A stretch of 64,000 bases of DNA from Acanthochromis polyacanthus (taxonomy: Eukaryota > Chordata > Actinopteri > Pomacentridae): assembly GCF_021347895.1 (NCBI RefSeq), contig NC_067126.1, forward strand, positions 33,120,482 through 33,184,481, read 5' to 3'. Under the pieces are notes generated by a model that made no database searches, was not told the DNA's origin, and worked only from the letters and a program-made list of their open reading frames with translations. Below are positions 1-13,754 of the stretch, in pieces. Position numbers and translations under genes: made by a program. How positions within the stretch are numbered: position 1 is the stretch's first letter; every line of letters starts with the position of its first letter.

Positions 1-1689
1 ATTTGTCAATTTTGAGACTTGAAATTGCAAAGAAAAATGTAAAAAAAAGACACATCTAGATGCTTATTTTGCTTTATCTATTTGTAGATATCTCGTGAAT
101 TCCTCGGTTTCCAAATGAACAGATGGGGGTGACAAATTAAAGGAAAAAGCTGAATAAATGAGACGAGAAACACAATGAATGCAAATGCTTCCACACAGGT
201 GCACTGCATGGTACAATTAAGCAATTACAATCCAATCATGCTCTGTGGCATGTATGCATATACTGAGGGGGCTCTGTTGTGTCTGGTTTTGTATCATGAC
301 GAAGAGAGGGAAAGGTGTAAATGACTTCGTAATGGGGTGCAGTGTTGGGGCTTGAATGGCAGGGGCTTCAAGTGACAACTGGGTCAATCCATCTCATATC
401 ACTGGGGACTATCTCTGATTTGCTTGGGTTTTTTGTATCAGAAACTATGGATTTCTATTGGTTTATGGGACATTTTATATTGATAGATTAAGTATGTTCC
501 GAGATATGTTTTTTTTTAAAATTACCAACATACTTTAAACGCCATTTTTTTTGCACATTGAAATTTTAGGATATGTTTGGATTGATCAGTTTATAAGGAG
601 CTATTAAGGTAAAAGTCTCACTGTTTTGTCTCATTATGCCATCGATTCAGAATCTGTAATCAATGAAAATTTTTATCGCTGAGTCGACCTGCTATAAACA
701 AGAAATGCATGTCGCAATAATACGATGCAATAATTTGGTTGAGCAGGTAGGACAAGTTGTACAACAAAAATATTGGTAGAACAAGCTTTATCCAGCAAAA
801 AGAGGGCTCTGTAGTTTTGAAATGTTTGTTCAAATATAAGTGGCATTTTTTTCTTTTGTTAATACAGGCATATTTCATTTACCTGCCCTATTTGTAGGCT
901 AGATAACTCTTACTTTACCTGCTACACTTACTAATGTTGCACTTTTCACCACCTGATTTCTGCATTATCATTTTTTTGGGTTAATGTCTGGTTAAATATT
1001 GTGAGCAAAGACTATTTGATCCACTTGTCAATGCTGCAGATTCTAAATCAATTGCACGACGAGAAATTTCCAGTGTTTTATCTTTAATAGCTCCTTTCAA
1101 TGCACGAAAAAAAAACACGCTGAAAGTGTGTGACGGCGCTTTTTTAAAAAAAAAACAAGTATTCAATATATCAAGGTAAAATTTCACAAATGTCTTTATT
1201 AATATCCATATTTCATGCTGTGAAAAAACTGAAAAAAACCCAGAAATGATCAAACAGAAACAGTCTGATGATTCAGATTTAGACATCTGCGACAGACATC
1301 AAGTAAATCAGGTCAGAAACTGTAGTGCGGCTGTAGAGGTTGACGATGGAGCTGCTCATCCTTCAGTGTGATGTGTGAGGGAAACAAAGGAGCAACTGTT
1401 CCTCAGGTGACTGAGAATGTCAGTGCAGGTTATCATCAGTCTTCAGCAAGAACAGTCTGTCGACAATTACACAGGGAGGGATATTATGGTGGAAGCTGCG
1501 GAGCATAAAGCTCTCATTACAAAGATGAATGCACATGTTGGAGTTCATTGATGCAAAAATCATGGGCGGCTGATCAAGACTGATGTGGAAACAAGTGACA
1601 CGGTCAGATGAGTTATCTTCCACCTTATTCTTGACAAGTCGGCGACTTACTGGTGTGGTTTGGGTCCCCTTGGATGGAAGGGTCACTAC
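1..1689. other. Intergenic, no gene recognised
   Basis: AT-rich with long A and T runs. Short open frames show no family features. Part of 1310-1689 may belong to the Tc1-like relic that follows. Confidence 0.6.
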
Positions 1690-2060
1690 AAATCAATACA
1701 AAGTTGTTCTGAGTGATCACCTTATTCTATGATGAAACATTTCTGTTCTGATGGAAGCGTTCTCTTCCAGGAGGACAATGCCTCCATCCACAGGGCATGA
1801 AGGTTCACTGAATGCTTTGATGAGTGTGAAATTATGTGAGTCATATGCTATGGCCTTCAAAGTCACCATATTTCAATCCAATTGAACTCTTATTGGAGAT
1901 TTTTTTGGACTGATGTGTTACAGACCGCTGTCCACCAGCATCATGAAAACCAAATGAGGAAATATGTGTGGGAAAAATGCTCTTCCATTCCTCAAATAGA
2001 GTTCCAGAGACTTGGAGAATCATCCAGTGCCCTATTCATACACTTAATGTTGTGTTTTCC
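1690..2060 (+). mobile_element. Tc1/mariner-like transposase relic
   Basis: Degenerate plus-strand translation includes EDNASIHRA (DDE-type E/D-N motif), a WP-like step, FNPIELLLEI and HHENQMRKYVWEKCSSIP. These follow the C-terminal order of Tc1 transposases. Stops and shifts break it. The element may begin as far left as about 1310. Confidence 0.6.
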
Positions 2061-5000
2061 TTAAATTTATCACTCTCCATGTATTATTTCAAGCAACTGT
2101 ATTGATCAGATGAAAGGATAAAACAGCGGGTTCTTCAAGAAAACCGGCTTTAAAAGGAGGAGACTGACACCACAGGGATGTGTCCACGACAAATCCAACA
2201 CTCAACCTGCGTGACCCAAATTTGCCACCAACACATCTTCTTCAGTAAATGCCATGTGCAACTTATAAATGGAAACTGTCTCTGGTGCACCCATAGTCTG
2301 CCACCAGAAAACCCAACAGAAGAAACCCGCTTTAAAATATTAAAAACCCACAGTGCTAAAAAACAATCTAGCAGATAATGATCTGTGCCTGACTGGAAAT
2401 AAAAGGCGCTGACAGTTAGACAGGAGTACAGCAACAAAAAAAAAAGTAAATTATTTCACATGCCTCTAGCTTGTACATACTGTCTATTTCACAGATATTC
2501 ACCCAGACCAGAGAGCCACAGGTCTGTGTGTGCTCAAGGCACAGCTCGGGTCTACGCAAATCACTACACAAAACAATAAACCAATCAATGCTTCATATTG
2601 GGAACATGAGCTACATTTGCTCTCAAGCTACGACTGACCTGTTCAGCTGTTTTATTTTTAGATTGTTGCTATATGTTCCTCAAAGCCTCTAAAATAGGAG
2701 TTAAAGGAGTTTTGGCGAGGTAACGTGGCTACTTCAGCTATTACTTGAGCCTTCACCGTGCACATGATGCACTGTGTAAAAGCTTTCTACTGAGGAAAAA
2801 AGGTTTGAGTTCACCATTCGAACTTTGCTTTCCCATATTTATGTAACATGATGCAAACCATTTCCCTTCATGCTGTGAGTGTCCTTCACAAATTGGTTGA
2901 ATTGCATGAAAAGAAGTCTTCCTCACCCAACCTTGGCTTTACTTCTTCTATTACTGACCCATTTGACCTTGTCGCTCTTGTTTGTACTAAAATTTGAAGT
3001 CTTTGGATGCATTTATGACTTATCCAGCGTACCACAAATGAAATTTCATTTCTCCGTTGTATTGGTACAGAGGCATAAACTTCAGCTATTTCAGGCCTGT
3101 ATTAAAATGAAACTATATATTTGTTTATCTGTTTCAGGGCTGTTGTCGTGAGAAGGAATAAAATGGCCTTTGGGCTGAGAGCTCCAGACACAATTGTTGG
3201 TTTTTATTTTTCATAGCAGCACAGCAAAAATATCGTCAGCCTTCAAGTAAGATAGGAAACATGTTTTTTTCCCCCCTTTTGTTCCATAACGTGGGTGAAC
3301 TGGCCCTTTAAAGTGCACACACTAGTCCCCTCAGTTTATATTTGGAGAGAAGTACACTTTGTACAAATACTCGAAGCAAAATTCTTCACCGTTGTTTCCT
3401 ACCTGAACACTCTGAGCTCTGTCACAGCCTGTCACCACAAAAATCAAGCAGAGAACTCTCTTGTCAGCCTAAATCACTTCCTCTGATGCTCCCTCATGTT
3501 CAGCGTCTCTCTCTTGGTTGCATGTTTCCATACAAACTGCTGTGCACAGCTAGATACCGTGGAATATGTGCAGTTTGCCTAGGCTATGTGGACACACTGT
3601 CAACAGTGATGTGCTGAATCGAACTGACATTTCAGATGTACAAAAAAGAAAAAAAAAACAAGATTCCCCAAGATTATGCGGATGAAGAGTTGATCATCTT
3701 CAGTTCTAGTTGGCATAAATGTAAATAAAGTGCTCAGACGAGGCTGGAGGGACAGTTGTATAAACTCCTATCTGTGCGCTCGCCAATGTTTCCCTCATAG
3801 CTTTTTGAAGAGTACGCAAATCTTCTCAACACCACAAGACATTTCAAATAAATTCTTCATTGGCCTGTCAAAATGCTTTTCCTCTCCCTTCAACACCAGC
3901 AAGAGACTACCGTGATCTACTATGAAATGGCCTCATTGTGGCAGGGCATCAAGGATTCTATGGCTCCATCTCCGGGTGTGCTCTGAACTGTGAATTTCAG
4001 ATTCAGACAGCCCAAGGCCCAAGGCCATGAGCCGCTAGCGCTGCTGAAGCACTCTGTTGCTTCACACATTTGAAATTGGCTGACATGTTAAATTTGCCGT
4101 ACCTTTGCTCAATCTTTGTGCGATTGCTCCGTGGAAACCATGCAAAGCCAAGTGACTCAAGACCTACATGTGTCAGGGCAATGAAGTTCTCCCTTCTCTA
4201 ATTTTAGTCTGCATTCCCTGAACTGCCATACATGCACATTTTGATGAGATTTATGGTATACGGTGAAGGGTTGTTAGACACATCAGCATGTAACATGGTA
4301 ATCTGAGAGAGAATATTTGACAGAAAATCCCCATTCGGTCGTCGGATCCCATGGTGCTGTAATCCCTTAATATCTTACCAATAACTATTAAGGATTTAAT
4401 GTCACTCGCACTCTGCTGGGTTTTTGCTTGATTCACTCTCAGTTTTCCTGAACCGGGGACACAGCCGAGATTGACTGAGCCCATAAAATCTTTAAAGTCT
4501 CCTCTTGCGGGTCACAGAATCAGCCTTTGCAAAGACAAGATGTTCAGATTCCGAGCAGCACCAAGTCAAGGTGACCACCTCTACCTGAGTCAGTACATTC
4601 ATGTCAGGTTAACCTCCTTTGACTTGCTTTAGTGGAACATGAGAATAAGACATGAGGCATTATTCAGCTGCCAAACAGCAACTAAAACAGACTATCTCGT
4701 CTGGAATGAAGGATTCTTTTAAATTCATTTGTTGCAGTGTCAGACAAACTGTTTGTATTCGACTTCAAGTAAGGCCATCACAGTGTGAAAAAATGTAGAT
4801 CACACCAGCTGAGATGGATGAAAAAAATACTCCACATTTTAAGTCTTGTCAAAAAAAAAATCCCCCAGTTAATTTTTCATGGCCGTACCTTTTAAGAGAC
4901 ATGTCAGTTTGATTTAATGTTCGGCTGACAGTTATTGGTTTTTGGTGTTTACCTCTTATCACTTCAGCAAACTGGGGAGGCCAATTTATACTCTCGATGC

Positions 5001-5585
5001 ACATAAAGCGGCATCAAAAATTAAGATCTTGACGCCCTGGAAACATTATAAAAGCTTTCTATAATGCCGCTCTGTGTGTAATTGGTTCTGCTTTTTTTTT
5101 GTGAGTGTGTGTTAAGAGGATAGCAGGCTTTTTAAAATTTATCAGTATTTTTCTCCATTCTGTGCCGAGTGACACACTGAAACATACTGTAGAGCCATTC
5201 CTAATGCCACTCTTTTATTTTCGACAGCCTCATCTGCAGCTTCACTCGCTCATCACTCACTGGACTCTGGACAGTTTGCATCTGAATGATGGAAGTGCAG
5301 CCTGGATGTTGTTGTTTTGTTTTGTTTTTTTGAAAAAAAGAAAAGAAAACTTCATTACTGATCCTTTGCCTCTGTCGAGTTTTGCATGGTAAACAACCGA
5401 GCTGCATATAAGTGCTCATTGACACATATGCCGGCACATTTGATAAAGAAAATCTTTAAAAGGGGAGCTTACAGTGAAGAAATTGTCTCAAATGGTTCAA
5501 AGGATTTGAAGTGGAAGAGGAGAGGATTGATGTTTGTGTTGCAAGCCCCTGAGTAGAACTGGCCCAGGGTCTAATCAGAGACCAA

Positions 5586-5650
5586 CAACCCACCCTTCCC
5601 TCTCTCCCTCCCTCCCTCCCTTCCTCCCTCCCCAGGCCCCCTCCCTCCTT
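5586..5650. repeat. Polypyrimidine (CCCT)n tract
   Basis: Sixty bases of almost pure C/T (CCCTCCCTCCCTTCCTCCCT), with mirror-repeat character. Tracts of this kind can form triplex DNA; no function is implied. Confidence 0.8.
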
Positions 5651-6762
5651 CCACACAGCCATAGGATTTTCTCTCACTATTCAGGGGCTGATAGATGAGC
5701 CTCTCTTTGTATTTCAGCCATGCACTTTCTTAAATCTGAAAAGCCAATTCATCTTGGGCAAACGCGTAAGGAGGAGGGGGGGTAAAGGAAAAACTTCAAA
5801 ACTCATTTTTTTTCACTCCTCGCCAGCTCTCAAATGTCATTCACCGGCTCTCTAAACACTTTGTCTCTCCTTCATTAATTGTCACGGCGCTTCACTCGCG
5901 TCACGTGCCTTGACTACAACTGAAGCCGTCCTACCTTGGCTATTCCCCCTGTCTTCTTGTTCTCCTTCGTGTGGCTAAGTTTACAATAGATATGGAAGAG
6001 AAGGGAAAGATATCACACAAAAAATAGGGGAAAATATGTTTCTGTTTCCTGATGGACTGGATTAATCTTTGCTTTTCAGGTACAGTGCTTTTCAGACATT
6101 CAGGGGGAAAAAAAGTAGTTTATCTACGCTTGCTGTCAAATAGAATTCAAGCATTTAGCAAGCCAGACAAATAAGCAGTGTAATAAATCATCCGTTTTTG
6201 TGTAGTAGGGCATCAGAGAAGCTGCTGCGTGGACAAGCTGTTTGAAGTTTAGGCACTTTCATTACACACATGTCAACAACATGTACAAAGTTTAATGGTC
6301 CTGCAGTGAACTCGGGGGTAAATTTTTTTACACTTCAAGTAGCAAAATGAAAGCCTGTTTTTTTTTTTCCAAGAAGATTATTTTTCTGCCAGCAATACAA
6401 TGTACACCACAGTATTTTTAATCCCACAGTGTGCCTCACTGTGCCCATGTGTTGAGCGAGAAACGGTGTCAAGTTTAATTAGCAAATTCTCACAGTGAAT
6501 GTGGACACCTTGTTGACACATCCATTCCACATGAGCTATTGCTGATTCCTTGAATGCAATTTACATAATTATACCTCATCCAGCCCTGTGAAGCACATGC
6601 CTCAAACACCATGTTGCTCACAGCAACACCGCATGAGGAAATCCAGCCATATTAATGCTCGTGGCAAGAAAACACTAAACGCTGAAGCTCCTTCCTCCAT
6701 CTGCATTGTACGAGACATGATGGTCTTGCTGAATTACAGATATGACCCACTCCCCCACATGT

Positions 6763-6791
6763 GCACCCACACACACAGACACACACACATG
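6763..6791. repeat. Short (CA)n microsatellite
   Basis: Interrupted CACACA runs (CACACACACAGACACACACA). Confidence 0.8.
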
Positions 6792-8055
6792 CATAATGCC
6801 ACTTCTTCTTAAAACATACGCACAAAGAGAGAAAATCTCACTGCCTGACAAAGATGACCTACATTTCCACAATGCTTTGCACTTACTGTACATATTTACA
6901 TTGATCCATCTTCAATATGCAAAAACCCAAAGTGCACCGCCTCCTTCCAAAACATAAATTCTCATTTAGATGCACAATGTTGCGAAACAAGACACACCAG
7001 TGGTGAGTCTATAAGCTCTCTGGTAACATTCAAAGTCAAACAGCACCTATCTTCCCCAAAGAACAATGAAGCATGACAGACTGAATTGCCAAAACGTACT
7101 GTCAGAGGGCTCCTCCAAAGCTCCCAGCATTGAATTTACCTCTGAATCATGTCTTGCTCATCTAATAACTGTGTTTATGTCTGCTATGGGACATGTCTGG
7201 AGAGACACCTTGAACACTGGGATACAGCTCTCAGTCCAAACATAAAGAGAGAAATGAAATATTCACCCGCCTTATTGTCTCCAAACTCCAGGAGAAGAAT
7301 CAATAAAACATAACATTGGCTTCTTTCAGAGTTTAAGACTTCCATTGGGGTTTGAAACCCCCATGTGACGTCGGAGGCTTTATTCTCGCATATGAAAACA
7401 CCAGAGTTTTATTTTGATGTTTGAATTAATCAGTAGAGAGCATCTTCAGAACAAAAAGATCTGATGTTGCCTGTGGGATCTGCGGCCATCTGAGATTTCA
7501 CAGCCTGTATTTAAAAGCATGTTTTGAAGAATGCATTTCAACAGCCCCATAATAAGCTAAGATGATCCATAGTGCCTCTCATATGTGGTGCAAAACTCAG
7601 CCGGTCTTTTTTTTCCCCACCCTTATACTGTATACCACATATTTTGTGTGTCGTGATCTATCCCCTTGGTGAGTAAAACTGACTAACTTCAAAGACTGTG
7701 TGCTGAGCATTAGTGTTTACTCAAATAACCTCACTGCATTGTATGTTTAAGCACCGCTTTCATGTGAAGGTTAAGCCCCTGTGAAGTGTGTCACTTCTGA
7801 CAGTACAATGGGGCAATTATGCTGACCAGGTCAACATATGTAGATAAAACTGGAAGACAAAGGACACATTTAAACAGGAGGGAGTGTGACCCCATTACTC
7901 TGTAATCTCAGAGGAAAAAGAAATTCTTTCTGCCCCAGCCTAAAAAAACTGTTTGGATAACAGACTGAAATCAACAGCAGTGTGGCTTTGCTCACATGCA
8001 CATAAACACCAGAAATAGCTGTTTTTCTCATTAAACACCTTGATTACTGTATATT

Positions 8056-8604
8056 AAAGGGATGGTTTGCCATTGCCGTTTTAGGAAATATGCTTATTAG
8101 CTTTCTTACAGTGGATTAGTTTGGACGATTGACTCTTAAATTTGAAGCTATTGCCGGTATAATAAATACAGGAAAAACAGCTTGTCTGGCTTCGTCCAAA
8201 CAGTGAAAATCCTGCTACCAGCACAACTAAAGCTCACTAATTAACATGTTACACTCATTTGTTTAATGTGCGCAGAAAGTATGAAGCCAATAAATAGTGG
8301 TTGCACAAGAGGTTGCCAAACCATTTCCCAGAAATGTGTTGGGTATTTTTTCTTTTACACTTTTGTGCGGAGCAAATAAGCAAGATATAACATGTTGTCG
8401 ACTGATCTTTACAGCTGCTCGTAGGTGGATTTTGTCTGGACGGAGCCTCACTGCCCGTTTCCCCCCAGCAGACCTTTTTTGTGTTAAGCTAAGCTAACCA
8501 GCTGCTGGCAGTTACATGCAGACATTAAAGTGTTATATTCTTGTGTGTCTTTCGGCAAGGAGGTGAATTACTGTATATCCCAAAATGTCAAACTATACTT
8601 TAAA
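8056..8604. mobile_element. MITE-like element with imperfect terminal inverted repeats
   Basis: The left end GGTTTGCCATTGCCGTTTTA and the right end, read inverted as AGTTTGACATTTTGGGATAT, pair over about 40 bases. The inside holds TAAGCTAAGCTAACCAGCTG, seen in a very common teleost repeat. No coding capacity. Confidence 0.65.
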
Positions 8605-11600
8605 TAGAAAAAAAACTGGAGCGAGAGAGAGAGACAGGTTTATATATGCAGAGAAAGAAGTGAGTCTAGCTTTTTGAAGACATGGAATATTGAGTTCTTT
8701 AAGGCAAGTGATCTCCTGCTAGAGCAATATTCAGTTGAGCTAAGCTCCACCACAGTGTAATTTGCCTCTGATTTCTAATCTTTGTAAAAGAATGCGAAGC
8801 TAAGTGCCCTCCACAAATGCAGACTATCATGGCATTTCTTCAGGCACATTATAGACCGGAGTGATTAGAGAACTTAAAATGCAAAGGCATCCCTTGAAAC
8901 TGAATGCATTTACAATCCCATTAAATATGGAATTGTGTCTGTGGGCCAACAGTAAATTTGAAATATCTTTCCCTGCAACAGTTTTTTTTTTTCTTCTCCC
9001 ACATTTTCAGTTTGCCGCTTGCTTCCTTCCCTCTCTTGGTGAATCTGTTTGAGGCTGTGAATAATTTGCCAGTAACTTTCATGGAAATAGCTACACTCGA
9101 CATAATTGTGTAGCATTAATCACAAAACAGCTATCGTGATTTTCCAATCAGCATCACGCAGACATGTGTCATGACTGATGATTCTGACAGTTGATTGCTT
9201 TTACTGTGAATAAAAACTGTTATAAATTGCCATCTGCACAGAGATGTAATATCAAATATTCATATAAAATGTAGCTTGAATTCAGAGCCTTTCTGTGTAG
9301 TGTGAAGCCTTGCTGTAGAAGTGACCTTGAGTTTGTGTATTAGAAAATAGAATCACATTCTGCTGTCTGGGTTATTATCTTCTAACTGTAGAGCAGAGAC
9401 TCCGATATCCAGCTTGAACCTTTGACAGGTCACAATGTGCAGAAAAGCCATCACTGCAAGAAACTAAATGAACTGTATTTTATGTTCTCGATCACCACGC
9501 GGTGCAATTAAATGTAATATGTAAATGAAAGTGGAACTTCAACTGTGGAATATGCACCTCGGTGAAAACAACCATCTGCTAAATAACCTTTCTCAACCAT
9601 AAACAACCATTTACTTATCATAAATTCACATAAACTCCTCCGCGTCCCAGTTCAAACTAATGCCTTATTGTAGTATTATAATCCATCTATCACAACAGCC
9701 ATTTGACCCGGTTTAATGTAATTCAAAGAGAATCGCCCACACTGAATCTATGATCACCTCTGTTCTCATTAAAGTAAAAATCAGCCTCCGTAATGCCTGC
9801 CTCTAAATTGAGCTGAAAGAAGAAACAACCGTTTATTAATCTGTTCAATGAGAAATTCTCTGTTGTTTTCCATCGTTTTCCCTGCTGCATTAGAAGTACT
9901 TTATAAAGCCGTTTTGCCAAGTTGTGTTGCAACTGCGACAAATTGTAAAAATACGATGAAGGAAATATCAGATTGTCTTCATACTGGCTTGATTCTGCTG
10001 TAAGTCCAGTGATCTGTCTTTGGACCACACAGTCAAATCTTATCAGGGATTGTTATTCATGAGTATGAGCAGTCGTATGCAAAGATGTGTGCACCCGTGG
10101 GCAATGGCATATTTTGTTGATTTAGATTTTTAAGAGAAAAGAAGCAAACACAACTGTGTCTTCTAAAATATGTCTTCTTTCCATTTTAATTCACTGACAA
10201 CTTTTATTTGACGACTGCATAAGTAGAAAGATAATCTCGTAGTGGGTGTGGCGTCTAAATGTGTTTTACTCATTTCTAGGTAACTGATCTTAAAATGTAC
10301 AGTTTTCTTTTCCAGATTATAACCTAAAAACAAGATTTTTTTTATGACCAGTGGAAATTGTGCACAAAATGATGAGTTGAATGAATGAAAAGCTGAGAGG
10401 TCATTCAACTCATTAAATAAGTCTATAAGAAACAAAATCAACATATAAGCAGACCTAAATCTAACCAGAGACTGTTGCTTTTTGTAGTTTAAGAAAACAG
10501 GCATGGCAGCAACTTGCTGTCTGTCTTTATTGCATCATACATTATGTTATGGTTGTTTCTTTTCAGAAAAATTAAAGTAGTTCTAATCATAACAAATGTG
10601 AGTATTGAATTCCCCTCTATACCTATAGATTTGTCATTTATCACATCGTTAGTCAAAAATGACTTTATTGTTCTGTTGATTTTCAATAATAAATGAAGAG
10701 ATTTCTGAAATGTAGAAAATGTGAAAGAAAAGAAAGTCTGTCAGTAACCACTGTCTTTGTGATTAGTTGGCTTAACTTCATATTTTAAGTTAACTGATCT
10801 TTTTTTTTTTTTTTTCAAATTCATCTAATTTAACTCTGGTACATTTACACGTCCACAACTCACACTTTGAACTGATTAATCAACCCAACTGCAGTTAGGC
10901 CGCTTCTTAAAGGCAACAAGAAAATCGGTGTACTCTTTGGGAATTGTTAGCTGATGACAATATGTGTTAAAATATGATTTTATAATGTAGAAATTAACTG
11001 ACTCCTCAAACCATGGGCTCCTCCAAGCAATGGTGGGATCTGAAAATAAAGTGAATTGCTGCCTTAAAAGCAAAGTGGAAAAGGCACCGAAGAGCTTTCA
11101 AAGTTCTTCCAGCTAGCAATTTCCACTGTCCAAAATGTCATAAGGAAATAGCAGTTAAGGGGAACTGTAGAGGTAAAAAAGAAAATCTGGAACACTAAGA
11201 AGACATCTGCTGGGTAGGAAAGGGAAAAAACATCCCCCCATATGACTGCAAAGACCTGCAGTAAGATTTAGCCAACACAGAGATGGTAGTGGTGGTGCAC
11301 AAAGAGATTCAATAAACCCTTACCTGTGACCTAATCATGAGAATGAACATATAAAGTCTGAAAAGCAACATCTGGATAAGCAGGAGATGTTTTGGAAACA
11401 AGGACTGTGAACAATGTAATAGCATCTGCTTCAATACGCGACCACATTCTGCCACAGTTGTCCTCTCCATGTTGGAAAGCTTATGCTATAAAATCGCACG
11501 CCTACCTTTATTGTTTACTGCAGCCTCTGCTATTTAAACATGTCTCTGTGGGCTCTTCACAATGTCTCAGATCATTATTGCTATTGTTTGCATTATTGTT

Positions 11601-13560
11601 TCAGATTATTGTAAGTGCTCCAACCGCAGCAAGCTGTGGACTCCGCAGCTGACTAATGAATTGTTATGTGCGTGGAGTTACGGAGAAGTCAGAACTGAGA
11701 AGAAAATAGTTAGAGATAAAGTGTGAGCAGACTTCTATCCAGATGCTGGGCGACACAACAGTAACACTGTGTTTCTCAGTAATCCTCTAAACTGTGTGCT
11801 CTCCACAGCAGCGGACCAAAGAAGCGCAAAAACATAATTATACAGCAAAAATGTACTCTATCAAATCTAATGAGGTCCACTAGGGGTTTGACGGAACATC
11901 TAAAAAGAACCAACAGGCATGCACGCGTGATGGAAACTAAATCAGATCCTTAGGGAAAATGTACATAGACGGAGGATTGAAGTTATGGTGTGTCAAAAGT
12001 TTGAGGAAAATGGGTTAACAATGATTGACATATACCTTTTCCAAAACTTCATAGGAGCCAAACTGGGGTAGTACTTCAGTCCTGCAATAAATGTACCCTA
12101 GTTCATTAATGTTGCCTTTATTGCATGTTACAGTCTTGTTGTGACTGTGCCAGAATGAGTGGACTCAGTTCTGTGGTTGACTTTTGACGCTATGTTGCAC
12201 TGTGTCTAACTTTATGCTCAGAGTTCACTGCGTGGCCAAAAGTATGTGGACAGCTTTAAGTGGTTCTTAAAACCATGGCCATTAATATTCTGCCTTCATC
12301 GCCCTCTGTCCTTCTGGGAAGGCTTTTCACGAGACTGTGGAGAGCGACATTTGCTCCCATTCAGCCACACAATTATCAGTGAGGTCAGACACTGATAAGG
12401 TCTGCCTCGCAGTCAGCATTCCATATTCACCCCAAAAGTGCTGGAAGGAGCTGAGATGAGGGCTCTGTGCGAGGAAAGTCAAGTTCCTCTGTGTTAGACT
12501 CAGAACACTGTTTTTTTTTTTTGTTTTTTTTATGCAGCTCATTTTAATGCAGAGTCATGTTGGAAAAATAAAGTCCTTTATACAAATTGTTGCCAGAGTG
12601 ATTGTCTAGAGCATCATTGTATGCTGTAGCATGAAGATTTCCATTTGGCTGCAGCCTGGACTATGAAAACAGCTGCAAACCACAAATGCACAAAAGTACT
12701 AGGATAAGAGTGTGCACATTATTTTTCCCATTTGGTTCATACTGCCGAAAGGTGAAAACCATATTGCAAAGACTGCAATGTTAGCTGAATGGTTAATGTG
12801 ATTTGTAATTGATAACAGCTGGAAATGATTCTTTCAGCTTTGTTTTCAACACCCCAGAGATAAATGTGCATAAGTAGACAGCAAATGGATGCAGGGATTA
12901 TGAACTAAATAGTAATTTGGTGAGAAAAAGAAGACTAGAAATGTAAAGGACCTTAGTTGTGAGAGGAAAGTGTCACTACAGGCTACAGTAGTAACCTCTG
13001 GGATGCTGATCTTCTCTTTGTTCTTTCAGCACACAACGAATATAACCACAAATAACTTACATGCAGGGGACCGATATAGAACAATTCCTCCCTCATACAG
13101 GACATGTGGATATTTTCCTGCAGATCTGTTCCTGGACTGCCTAATTAATCTGCTCTCATTGCTCAACCTTGCTCAGCTCACCAAAAAAAAGAAACAATCG
13201 AGCTGCGCTTGTGATTGCTTGTGCACGGGCGCGCACACGTATCAACACCTACACGCGCCCAGGCACGCTCCACAGACAATGCACTAAACATCAAAAGAAA
13301 AGAAATGGGCTTTTTTTTCCCTTCCCCCTAAACAAAACCATCACTTGGTAATGGCTGTAATAAGGCGATAAACAGTGCAGGAACTATCTCCAAGCAACGG
13401 CGTATCTGTACCCTTTTTTTCTGTTTTGCAACTTCCTTCAGTGTGCAAAAAAGAAGAAGAGGAAAAAAGAAAACAGGCTTAGAGCTTTTTTTTTTCCTTC
13501 ATAAGGGGGTATTTTTAATTCTAAAGCAAGGGATTGGTCACACTTCGTCTCATTAGCATG
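8605..13560. other. Intergenic upstream of pcdh8
   Basis: Apart from the Tc1 relic at 12225, nothing is recognised. From about 13.2 kb G+C rises and CG-containing motifs such as ACGGGCGCGCACACG appear, which fits the approach to the pcdh8 promoter. Confidence 0.6.
12225..12512. mobile_element. Tc1/mariner-derived relic
   Basis: GTGGCCAAAAGTATGTGGAC is a typical Tc1-like end. It is followed by TTCTGGGAAGGCTTTTCACG and CAGTGAGGTCAGACACTGAT, in the order found in the transposase 3' region on the opposite strand. No open frame is kept. Confidence 0.6.
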
Positions 13561-13568
13561 AGGAGCTG

Positions 13569-13574
13569 TATAAA
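13569..13574 (+). promoter_or_regulatory. Candidate TATA box of pcdh8
   Basis: A TATAAA hexamer lies 181 bases upstream of the ATG, followed by a GC-rich stretch (CCCCGCCGCC). A start site about 30 bases downstream would give a 5' UTR of about 155 bases. A second TATA-like site (CATAAAAG) is near 13684. The position is seen; promoter use is inferred. Confidence 0.45.
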
Positions 13575-13704
13575 CCCCGCCGCCACTGCAGAATTTTGAG
13601 CTGTGTTGAAGGCAAGGCAACAAGCGTATCTGACTGGCTGCGCGTAAGGAGCAAGTAACTTTCACTTTCAGCACAGTTCAGTTCATAAAAGCGGAGGGAG
13701 CTGC

Positions 13705-13728
13705 ATGGAGAGCTCGCTCCAGAGGTGA
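13705..13728 (+). promoter_or_regulatory. Short upstream ORF in the pcdh8 leader
   Basis: An ATG at 13705 opens a seven-codon frame (MESSLQR) that ends in TGA at 13726-13728, 26 bases before the pcdh8 ATG. If the leader begins near the TATA box, this uORF would be in the mRNA and could dampen translation. It may equally be chance. Confidence 0.35.
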
Positions 13729-13754
13729 ACTGCGCGCAACTGCTTTGGCACACA

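Larger units (their letters stand above)
2061..8055. other. Intergenic, no gene recognised
   Basis: Holds the polypyrimidine and CA tracts listed separately. The open frames are short, unpaired with splice sites and unlike known proteins. It could hold pcdh8 regulatory DNA, but nothing shows this directly. Confidence 0.6.

Noticed and set aside
13725..13754. Upstream extension of pcdh8 from 13725
   Set aside because: The first codon there is GTG, and the ATG at 13755 with A at -3 and a following signal peptide is the better start.
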